A DNA stretch of 20,801 nucleotides from Phallusia fumigata (lineage: Eukaryota > Chordata > Ascidiacea > Phlebobranchia > Ascidiidae). This document shows positions 1 to 10,100 of this stretch, piece by piece. The stretch is from NCBI GenBank assembly GCA_008931825.1, contig QXVZ01018528.1, positions 1-20,801 on the forward strand, written 5' to 3'. The position numbers and the translations under genes are program-made. Below the pieces are notes generated by a model. That model saw only the letters and a program-made list of their open reading frames with translations. It had not been told where the DNA came from and ran no database searches. Each line of letters opens with the position of its first letter. Position 1 is the stretch's first letter.

Positions 1-272
1 ATAAGTAATGGTCTCAGATGCGGACGCCCATCGTATGTTTTGTTTTTACTATTATGTAACAATACATGTTATGCGGCGTGTTAGAAACTGAAAACATACG
101 ACTTCTATGCTTGAAAACGTGACTTAAAATACAAAAAAGAATTTCGATTCAACATCCGACTACTCTGTCACGATGAACGTGGTCCTCAACGTGAAACATC
201 GATACTCTTGTCCTATTGACATGTAACAAGTTAGTAGCACGTAGGGTTGACTTCGTATATTTGATCTATTAC

Positions 273-2227
273 CTGAAAGGGAGACAATGAGGACGATGAT
301 TACTATGATAAGTAATACGATAATGGCGCCGATTATTATCTCCAGTTTGTATTTCCTGCAAATGTCTTTCCACCTAGATCCGCTTCCGCCTCTGAAGCCA
401 GCTACAAATAAGACGATTTTTTGTCTTTGATGAAGTTTTAAACAAATATTTTACTGATGTTTTGTTGTTAACGGCACGAAAACTATCTAAAACCTACTTG
501 TCAAAGTTTTATGAACAACTGTATACACCAGACGAGAATATTCGCTGGATTAAGTAAACACTTCTCTTTAATAACGTGATGGATTATCTTCGTTAAACAC
601 ACCGAAATCGGTTGTAAAACAAATTTACATGACATGCAAATTAACTTTGTGGTTTACATCATCTACAGATTATAAAAACGAAAGTGATTTATAGAGACCA
701 TTAAATGAAATCACATTGAGACTTTGAGATGTTATTGTACATGTAACGTTGTTTTTCAATCATTTCATTCAGGTATACAGAAAACGTTTCAGGCGCAATT
801 GTCGCTCATGTTCTGAACAATCCCTAAACGCAAATATTACAAAAACTTATGTGCGCACAAGTTACTGCGTTTTTATAATAGTTTACTGAACTGTATAAGT
901 TCTTACCTTCGAGGTCTCCGTTGCCGACATTACCGCTTTGCCGTTCATCGACTGTAACTGCTGCTAAATCGAAAAAAAACGAAATTTGTGAACCCGGAGT
1001 AGGATTTATGTAACTACATCCAGTTTAACTCGTCAGTGTGCATTTACAGCAAAACTTTTACTATGGTTAAGCCTAAAAACTTCCATGGTCAAGTGGTAAA
1101 CATAATGATCAAACAATTGCCCCACTACATTCCCAGAGCCTTTGCTTTCATTCATTATGGCTTAGATTTTAATAGCGTTTGTTGTATGATGTACAAGTGA
1201 ACAGGATAAAAGCTGTTCTATAACCAGTGCAATGACTGTTTATCTGCAAACTTGTATACGAGATTTCAATCGAGTCCTTAAAGACTTTTGTTACAGTTGG
1301 TTCATAAAGCTCGTTTGGATGGTGTGCAGAACTCGCGCAAATTAAAAAAAACTTTTAGAAATACAACTGTGCGTTCTTCACCTTTGCTAGCTGTCTGGGC
1401 GGGAGCTTGCTCTTCGTCCTCCTCATCATTTTCTTCATCATCGTCATCCTCATCATTATCATCATCTTCCTGCTCTTCCTCTCCATCTGTATCGTTATCA
1501 TCATCTCCATCCTCATCGCCTGATCCTCCTGCGTCCCCACCACCACCACCACCACCCTCTGCTCCTCCCGTGTCCTCGCCACCATCCTTTGATCCTTCCG
1601 CGTCCCCGCCTCCTTCTTCCTTTTTTGGAGATTGCTCGGACGAGCCAGCTTCCTCTTGCTGCTCACTGGCATTTTCTTTTCCGTCTTAAAGTAAATTTAT
1701 GGTTGTAGTTTTACAAAGTAGTATAGTAACCATCGTATATAAAACATTGTTTCTGGGGGTGCTGGTATTTCCGACGTGGTCTCTTTTGTCTGAATTTTAT
1801 AATTTTTTTTCAAAAATGACATTGAAGTTTACTATTAAATTCACGAGCGTATTGTCAGTCGTTTATTCATATTCGACGCTCAAGTTTTTTGCTTGACAAA
1901 CTTACAAGTGGCTGAACGTCAGTCCGACCACCAAGCTATCCAATACCTACAATACATCTTGTAAACTTTATGACAGGTGAATGTTAAAATGTGGATGAGC
2001 GTTTTGATACATATTTGCATTTGATTGAAAGGGTAACGTTATACAGCTGGAACACGATATGTGGTTTAAAATAACGCAAACATTACCACCGTGGCCTTCA
2101 AGCAACGTTATATAATTTTGAAATTTGAGTAACAATAAGATTTGGTACCTTCTTCTTTGTAATCTTTTAACTCTTTCAGTTCCATTTCATCGCCTGATGC
2201 TTTTTCCGGGCCATCGTTATCGGCCAT
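273..2227 (-). CDS. Unrecognised single-pass membrane protein with acidic N-terminal region (5' part, runs off left edge)
   Basis: Four exons join in frame on the minus strand: 2227-2149, 1684-1382, 963-907 and 401-273, all split by phase-1 GT-AG introns. The ATG at 2227 sits in AAAATGG, and an in-frame TAA lies 9 nt upstream. Residues 1-26 begin MADNDGPEKASG. Residues 28-127 are extremely acidic (runs of Asp, Glu and Asn) with a run of seven Gly encoded by a GGT/GGN repeat. Residues 128-146 form a polar linker. Residues 148-189 hold a Gly/Ser stretch, a basic patch (RWKDICRKYK) and a hydrophobic helix at about 168-188 (IIIGAIIVLLIIVIIVLIVSL). The positive-inside rule suggests the acidic part is cytoplasmic and the missing C-terminus is outside (type II), which is inference. 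The gene continues left of position 273; no further exon was found in 1-272. I do not recognise a family. A serine-rich plus-strand reading over 1288-1689 is the shadow of the acidic exon. Confidence 0.72.
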
Positions 2228-4704
2228 TTTTATTTAACTTTGTGCAGCCACTTATTGCAGGAGCTAACGATAGAAATATTGCACGAGGCGGAAGTGCTAT
2301 ACAATAGAAACGAAACAGTGGGTTGATGGATTGAAAAAATTTTAGTAACACGGTGTATGACCTACGGTCTGGCCTCAAACTTTTCCCCGAAGTTGGCTGT
2401 CAATTAGTTTTACCTTCAGGAAGAGGTCATAGAGCTGCGCATACAGTTTCACTCGCAGCCTATGCCTCTGGTAAATAACACTACACTTTTACAGATTTTA
2501 GATATTTGCATTCTGCTTAAACCTCAAAAATATAGACTGGACCAGGATTTATGTGCGTTTGGTGCTCCACTAGCAACGTTCACAATCTTTTTTGATAGCC
2601 TCGTGCAGTCATCGTTTGTGTGTGTGTTGTTTTAATAACCTACAGATCCACCTATTGATGAGATACCCAAAAGTTCACAGTTACCTCGCATGAAAACACA
2701 CGGAAAACGTTGAGACCTCGCACCGAAATTCATCAAAAAGACATCAGTAACTTTGACACTTCATGTAACCTTTGAAGTGTGTTAGCAACACTTTCCTAAA
2801 ACGAACAACAGGATAACTGTCTATTAAAACATCGCCGACTACAATTAGCTACAAAGACAAATGCGTTGAAAACTGCGCATAACTTCAGGTACCGAGACTG
2901 TTTGGTTACAAAACACGGAAGGAAATTAGGTCCAGCCCACACAAGCGTCGCCTGTAGGCAACCCGCCAACCAACACGGGTGTTGGGTAGCACACACTAGC
3001 AGTAGTCTAATTGTGGTAGACCCCGAGAATCTTTCGTGCGCTGCGTAATACCCGGCCAGCCACAAGTCCGGGCTTACCAGGCGGTTACGGGAAGTTACGT
3101 TGTTGGGGCTTTGAAACGCAATTAATTGAACTGTCTTATGTCTGATTTCATGTTGTTCAACCAAATGCTCGGCGTGGCCACAAGCAATTTAAAATTGTTT
3201 TCAGTGATTCAGTTTTATTGCGTTTATCCACAGAAATTCTCTCGCAAGAGTCTTCTAGTACTTAGTGCACGGGCGTTGAGGGGTACAGGCCAGTAGCAAA
3301 ATCGAGACTAATTTACACAAACAGGCAAAAACTGGCCTTGGGACCAACTAACTACCACTTGACAACCCATCCACCTGGTACGTAGCGAGAAATAAAAGTT
3401 TATTCATTTTGCAGCGGGTCTTCGAACTCGCATGCCAAAGAAACCTCCACAAAATCAACACTACTAGTTTCAATGCGCCCTCTGCACTACTCTGTTGTTT
3501 CAACTGTTTTGCTGTGTGTTACGTCTACCGCCCACCTTCTCGCTATCAACGCAGTAGGCCGCTTCATTGTGTTTTGTTGTGCGACCACGCAGAGTACTAA
3601 GATACAAACAAACTTGGATCTAAAGTCTTTTACCATATCCTGCTTAAGCCAATTGTTTGGAGATTTTTTTAGTTTTTAATGTGGGTTGAAACGTCAAGCC
3701 ACCAGCTGTTGGTTACCCCAATTAGTTGCGCATCAAAATCGTTTCGTTGCAGCGATCAATGATGCTTATTTGTACGAGGCTTCACGAAAAACCGAAACTC
3801 TGGCGCGTCGCTAGACACGACTAAAACTGTCTGTGGAAGAAATACACTTTTGAATTTGCCGCAACCTTTTTTGGCAAAATTCAGCAACATACTTTCGACC
3901 ATGTTTTAAAAGAAGGCGACATTTTTTAACGCGTTGTGCGGGAGCAACATACCTTCTTGATTAGTTTTTTGTTCCATAAACTTTTAAATGTATGTTCTCA
4001 AAAGCAAGGATGCTATTGTACATGTCGTATTTTAAGTTCCAGGTGCAAACTACGTATCCTTAACTTGCGTTCCTCGCACACTTTATCGCATGTAAACAGA
4101 AACCTTTGCACAGCCCTGGTGCCATATATATTCCAAGTGGCTCGGCGCGCCCAAGGTGACTCAGGATGCCACGTACGAACATTGCCAAGATGCGTGAAAC
4201 AACAACAGCTCGTTTGTTTAATAAAGCCGCTGTTACCTTTGGTAGCTTACGTGTTTGCAGTCTTCCTGAATTAATAAATTACCTTGTCAAATTACTGCAA
4301 AACGACATTCTTACGCGAGCCGCGTTTACCTTACTTGCACCGAAAACTCTCTTTCTATTTGTTCGTGTTTCTGAAGACCGACTTTTCTTAGTTGTCTCCA
4401 CTTCCTGGTTTAGCGGTGCCAGCCACAACAGCAAGTGTTCTGCGCATACGGAAGCTCCGTTGAATCACACATCACAGCACGACTATGTGACGCGCTTTAC
4501 CCATTCTCGCAACCGACTTTCGCATGTATTCAAACTCCTCTGTGACCTGAACCACGTAACTTTGCCCAGTCTGCTTGTCAAAGTTACTCGGCTTCCGCTT
4601 CAGAACTTTGCATCTAACCACAAACTGCTGTTTCGTGTTTTTGCATGTTAGATTGTGTGTGATTGATACCACCCGCTACATACGCGTTGTGTGTTTCCAT
4701 TTTG
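2228..4704. other. Intergenic stretch, no supported gene
   Basis: This lies upstream of the membrane-protein start. Many short open readings exist on both strands (for example minus 3164-2796 and plus 4166-4651), but none shows a recognisable domain or a chain of phase-matched exons. The one exception is a weak plus-strand two-exon reading at 2346-2713, listed separately. The promoter of the minus-strand gene should lie just above 2227, but no clear TATA box or initiator was seen. Confidence 0.4.
2346..2713 (+). other. Weak candidate: last two exons of an unknown plus-strand gene
   Basis: After an acceptor (ttttag) at 2340-2345, a frame runs open through 2470 and ends in phase 1 at G|gtaaat. 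A second acceptor (cctacag, ending 2645) opens an exon that completes the codon in phase 1 and stops at TGA 2711-2713. The joined peptide contains VYDLRSGLKLFPEVGCQ and ends PRMKTHGKR. The first acceptor has a poor pyrimidine tract, no upstream exon was found, and the minus strand over 2463-2410 also gives an open exon with plausible splice sites. No homologue is recognised, so this may be chance. Confidence 0.18.
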
Positions 4705-5189
4705 GTAGGACCGTATGTTTGTACGGACCGCATATATTTTCTGATGCGTTTTCTGAACTACGTCGGTTTGGGTTTGTTGTTATGCTTCCACCTAAACAGC
4801 TCCTTCTCTTTCAAGTGTACTGCCAACGGTACAAGGCTAACCAACTGTTTCTACAGCGTTTTATGGTACAAGCAACCTTCAACTACAGCGGGCAACCTTT
4901 TCCACTAACATGCTTTTTGACATGTGTCTTGATTTTGCATGTATTCNGTAGGACCTTATGTGTGTACGGACCGCATATATTTTCTGATGCGTTTTCTGAA
5001 CTACGTCGGTTTGGGTTTGCTGTTATGCTTTCACCTAAACAGCTCCTTCTCTTTCAAGTGTACTGCCAACGGTACAAGGCTAACCAACTGTTTCTACAGC
5101 GTTTTATGGTACAAGCAACCTTCAACTACAGCGGGCAACCTTTTCCACTAACATGCTTTTTGACATGTGTCTTGATTTTGCATGTATTC
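4705..5189. repeat. Tandem pair of 242-nt segments separated by one N (likely alleles)
   Basis: Segment 4705-4946 is repeated at 4948-5189 with the same length and about four substitutions by eye (for example ccgtatgttt versus ccttatgtgt). The single n at 4947 sits exactly at the junction. An open reading spans both copies, but the changes in that frame include two replacements (Val to Ala, Pro to Ser) and no domain is visible, so I do not call a gene. It is best read as two haplotypes joined during assembly. Confidence 0.85.
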
Positions 5190-7186
5190 TTCCGCCAAGC
5201 CCTAAAATCATAACCTTGTGACAGAAAATCGAGTCCGCAAACATGTAGCCCTAACCAAAAAATGAAAGCTTTCGGTATTTGCACTGAACACAAAACCAGC
5301 GATATTTTATTTTTAGACTATAAATCAACCTTTCTTGGACCATATACACTCATTTGGTCTATCGAGGTTGGTGCTTTCAGGTTGGTTCAGATTGCTTTCG
5401 CATACTTTAGTCGTTTGTTGACGTAAAAATAGATCTTCCTCACGGCAATTAACATATATTGCTGAAGCTAGTAATAATTTTCATCCTAATTTTCAACTTG
5501 ACAATGGTACTGGTTTAGTCCTTAGTTTTATCTCTTAATGTGATGTCGGTATAGTTTAATGCTGATTGTTTGAGTTTGAGTTTTAGGAGACATCTTGTGC
5601 CTCCGCTTGACTGACAGATGCTATTTAATATTTCAGGCCGCTTTTATTGGGCTGTTTGTTTGTTTTGTTTCTGTCCTCGGGTGTGAATAGAACGTGGACT
5701 CATTTGCGAGTGCGTTCCGCTCGCAATGAGTCCACCGTCGAGCTACCTGCCTCACTGCGGTTCCGGTGCATCATTTTAGTGACTTCAATATGCGTCAACT
5801 CTTCGTTTTTACTGAGCTGAGGGAAGTTTCTTGCTCAGGCAAACACTAGCGACCGGAAAAGGTTTTATTTTTTATGTTTCGCAACACCCAGTAGAACAAA
5901 CTTATTTAATAGTTCATTTTCTAGACACTGTTGCATTATTGTGAAGCTCACAATGTCGACCGATCGAAAGCCGTTTAAAAACAAGATTTGTATTTTCACA
6001 GCGACTTTACGAACAATCCATACATTTTCGCAACTGAAAGTGTTTTTTTTTTGTCCCTATAAATCCCATGGATCAAAGTTGTTAAATTTATTGGGTGATT
6101 ATATTACTAGAAATTGAATTCCCTTGACTGTGGTGCAATGCATCTTTTGTAGCTTCGTATGGTTTATTGTTGCATTATATTTTTCTTTTTACAAAAGTGA
6201 TTTGCACATAGGTGTAGATAAAATAAGAAAGGAAATGTGTAAAAAAGGGAAAACGATACAAAGCGTTTATACGTCATTTTTTGGTCAATGTGGGTTGCTA
6301 CTTCCAAGTGGTGGCGCCAAAGGGCAATATTTAAGCACAAGTTAAAATGCATGGGATGCTTAATGTAAATGATACCAAGACCACTAACGCTTCAAGATCA
6401 TAGGATAGAGATCGTCTAGCGACGGGAGCCATTTAATACAGAATGCAAAACAGATACATATTGCTATTGACGTATTGACGACAGTATAAACAGGTAGGCA
6501 ACAATGATATTTGCGACTTTTATGGCGCCATTGACGTAACAGCCACTCTACGGTGCAGCAATGAAAATAAGAAACCAAATATGGTTGAAAAGTGCGCTGT
6601 GTTAAAGTGTTAGACAGAACTCAACTTGGAAGCAAACGCTTACAGTCAATGTGGTTAGGAATCAAATTCAGCCTAAAAGTTGAAGGATTTGGTCATGGAG
6701 TAAATTTTGTAGTATGAGGATGCGCTTGAATCAAAACTTTTCGCTGAGTTACGTTTTCTAGTCACAAGACTTGTCAAAAGTCTTAAAACGTTATCGAAAG
6801 TTTTTTACTGTTTACATTCATAACAGTTTAGTTCCAACAAAACTGTGCTTTTTTAAATCCATGCTTGGTCGCGTTGGTTAAAGTAAATACCTTGAAAGTG
6901 GCAACATAGTGCAGTTTCAGTTTCTAAAAAACTTTTTTAAGTCAACGAACCAGTTAACGGCTAATAAAGTTTTCGATCGTGTGATTTGGCCGCTGGCCAT
7001 AATCAACTCTTCCAGAGTGATGAAAACAAGTGGATCAACGTTTATAAAAGTTTCAAGTTTTCCACAAAAAAAACACAGTTGCTTGGCGTATACAGAACAA
7101 CTTCGAAATCTTAAAGATCACTGAAAACGCTCGTCAGGTTTGCACCACTTTTGACAGCATTAAGGTCGTTGCTGCAGCCCAGAATC
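5190..7186. other. Gene-free stretch downstream of the DH-PH gene
   Basis: No phase-matched exon chain was found on either strand. The 3' untranslated region of the DH-PH gene should occupy the right end, reading leftwards from 7186, but no canonical AATAAA was identified on the minus strand close to the stop. The only distinctive structure is the hairpin at 5694-5735. Two short palindromes TGGCGCCA occur near 6309 and 6524 without further context. Confidence 0.4.
5694..5735. other. Near-perfect 16-17 bp hairpin
   Basis: GTGGACTCATTTGCGAG (5694-5710) pairs with CTCGCAATGAGTCCAC (5720-5735) across a 9-nt loop (tgcgttccg), with one bulged base (three T against two A). Pairing stops abruptly on both sides, so it is shorter than a usual microRNA precursor. 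It matches no RNA family I can name. It could be a small structured RNA, a regulatory cruciform or the end of a mobile element. Confidence 0.6.
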
Positions 7187-10100
7187 TCAGCATTTGAGCA
7201 ACTGCAAAACTGATGTTGTTGTCTGCTGGGCTGGAGCTGAAATAGCGAGCCGAGCTCGTTCCTCAGTGGAATGCGTCACAAAGATCTTCCAAGCGATGAG
7301 ATTGGTCCATTCAGCTTTCTCACTCGGACTGATGGCGTACATGTAATAGGTGCGATCGGGAAACACCAACCTGTATGAAAATTGTACGAAGTTTCTAAAA
7401 ACGTTTTTTGGAAGTTTAAGTGGATACAGTAAACTTTGGCTAAGTTGGATTTTATTTCTATTTTCCTTAACAAAAGGCATCGAATAATTTGTATATTCGC
7501 CGAATCCGGACTAAAGTTGCTCTTTTTTCATCTCTTAATTCAGATTTTTATCTTTACAGTGGTGCACATTGCAGTTACATGTTTCATCACAACAACTGCT
7601 TACTCTCAAATACTTTACTGCATTGTGCTCCACAGTCTACACCATTGTAACATCGTAATTACTAACCGCTATTATTACCGCACGTATCACTTAACATTCA
7701 ATTAAAACGCCGGCTTAGATTGTTGCACAAATGAAGTTGTTTAAGGGTATCTTACCCAAAGCAGTTAGGTTTTGACTGGCTTTCGTTTTCAACAACTGAA
7801 GTACATTGATGGATGTCCAGTGTTGTAAGAGCTTTTTCGTCCTTTGGAAAAAATATTTAAATATTTATGGTATGCTGTGTAGAATGTTGCGACTTTGCTT
7901 TGAGATTCATTGGTACTTAAGTTTTTTAAGTAAGAGGTCAAAATCTGCACTTGCGAACAACATTTGGAATTTGTACAGTTATGAACAGATCCTCGTTTGG
8001 TATTCCAAAGTATTTTGGCAACCACCACAATACTGTTACAAAAGTTGGGGTACTGTTTTTAAAGTTTATGCAATGTTACTACCCTGACACAAACAAACGC
8101 CTTGTTTTTATCATTCTGGGTTCAAATCTGGCCGCTGTAAGCGTTGGTGTTCACTTACTATGGGTTCGTCGAAGTATTTCATTTCGTAGCCTCTCAGTGT
8201 AAACCATCTGATTTTCCAGTTCTGCAAGTAACATATTAATTTAGTTGGATCCAATGTTATGTTATTTACGAAACGGTTAGATAGCTGTCTTGAGCACGGT
8301 GGAACTTTGTTTCAAAACATTAACTCATTTTTCTGACCAATGGGACAGTAACTCTTAAATGATGGAAACATGCTCAGTTAGAAGTGTAGTTTGTAACACG
8401 ACTTTTGTTCCGACTCAGTAGTTAACCTTTGTAACTACGTTTTAGGCCCAAATCCAAAAGCATGGACCAAACGTTTTCAGCTTAGCCCAAACGCGACGAC
8501 TATTGTCATAGCGCATAGGGCGTTTTAATATTTTGCTTTTTTACCTGTATTGTTTGTGCGCATACACTCAGAATACTATTTAGGCTATTTATTAGGAAAT
8601 ATTTTCCATATATTTTACCAAGCAAGACTTGGTCGGAAACAAACCTATTTTTGACTATTTTATTGCGTTCGCATTTCATTGAACTATTTTAACAAAGGCT
8701 CTGTATAAAAAAATACAAACCTTGACNCCTGTATGAAAATTGTACGAAGTTTCTAAAACGTTTTCTGGAAGTTAAAGTGGATACAGTAGACTTTGGTTGA
8801 GTTGGTTTTCATGATTCTTTTCCCTAACAAAAGGCATCGAATAATTTAAATATTCCCCGAATCCGGATAAAAGTTGCTCTTTTTTCATCTCTTAAACCAT
8901 ATTTTTAGCTTTACAGTGGTGCACATTGCAGTTACATGTTTGATCACAACAACTGCGTACTCTTAGATACTTTACTGCATTGTGCTCCACAGTCTACACC
9001 ATTGTAACATTGTAATTACTAACCGTTATTATTACCGCACGTATAACTTAACATTCAATTCAGAACGCCGGCTTAGATTACTGCACAAATGAAGGTGATT
9101 CGGTTTAAGTTATTGAAGGGTATCTTACCCAAAGCAGTTTGGTTTTGACTGGCTTTCGTTTTCAACAACTGAAGTACATTGATGGATGTCCAGTGTCGTA
9201 AGAGCTTTTTCGTCCTTTGGAAAAAATATTTAAATATTTAAGGTTTGAAATTTATGGTATGTGTAGAATGTTGCGACTTTGCTTTGAGATTCGTTTGTAC
9301 TTAAGTTTTTTAAGTAAGAGGTCAAAACCTGCACTTGCGAACAACATTTGGAATTTGTACAGTTATGAACAGATCTTCGTTTGTAGTATTTTGGCAACCA
9401 CCACAATACTGTTACAAAAATTGGGGTACTGTTTTTAAAGTTTATGCAATGTTACTACCCTGACACAAACAAACGCCTTGTTTTTATCATTCTGGGTTCA
9501 AATCTGGCCGCTGTAAGCGTTGGTGTTCACTTACTATGGGTTCGTCGAAGTATTTCATTTCATAGCCTCTCAGTGTAAACCATCTGATTTTCCAGTTCTG
9601 CAAGTAACATATTAATTTAGTTGGACCCAATGTTATGTTATTAACGAAACGGTTAGATAGCTGTCTTAAGCACGGTGGAACTATGTTTTAAAACATTAAC
9701 TCATTTTTTCATGGAAACATAGTGGGACCATTGTCATTGCGCATAGGGCGTTTTAATATTTTGCTTTTTACTTGTATTGTTTATGCGCATACACTCAGAA
9801 TACAACTACTAAGGCTATTTATTAGGAAATATTTTTCCATATATATTACCAAGTAAAACTTTGACCGAAACAAACACATTTTTGACTATTTTAGTATGCG
9901 TTCGCATTTAATTGAACTATTTCAACAAAGGCTCTGTATAAAAAGATACAAACCTTGACGCTCCCGCCACGTTTAGTCAGAAATCCCTGTTTATTGCACA
10001 ATCCCCGATGGTCCCAAACTTTTTGAAGTTCGTCGCATATTTCGTAAGCACCCTGAAGAATATTGCCCCGCTTGGCCGCCTCGATTGACGTCATCGCCCC

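Noticed and set aside
1288..1689. Serine- and proline-rich plus-strand open reading
   Set aside because: It is the antisense of the Asp/Glu/Gly-rich exon of the minus-strand membrane protein. That exon has matching splice sites and phase on both sides; the plus-strand reading has none.
3413..3433. GGTCTTCGAACTCGC, resembling a tRNA box B
   Set aside because: The T-stem does not pair in the correct register, and no box A lies at a proper distance.
4575..5213. Long plus-strand reading across the 242-nt tandem pair
   Set aside because: It depends on an n at the junction, shows no domain, and two of the four differences between copies are replacements in this frame. It is most likely chance.
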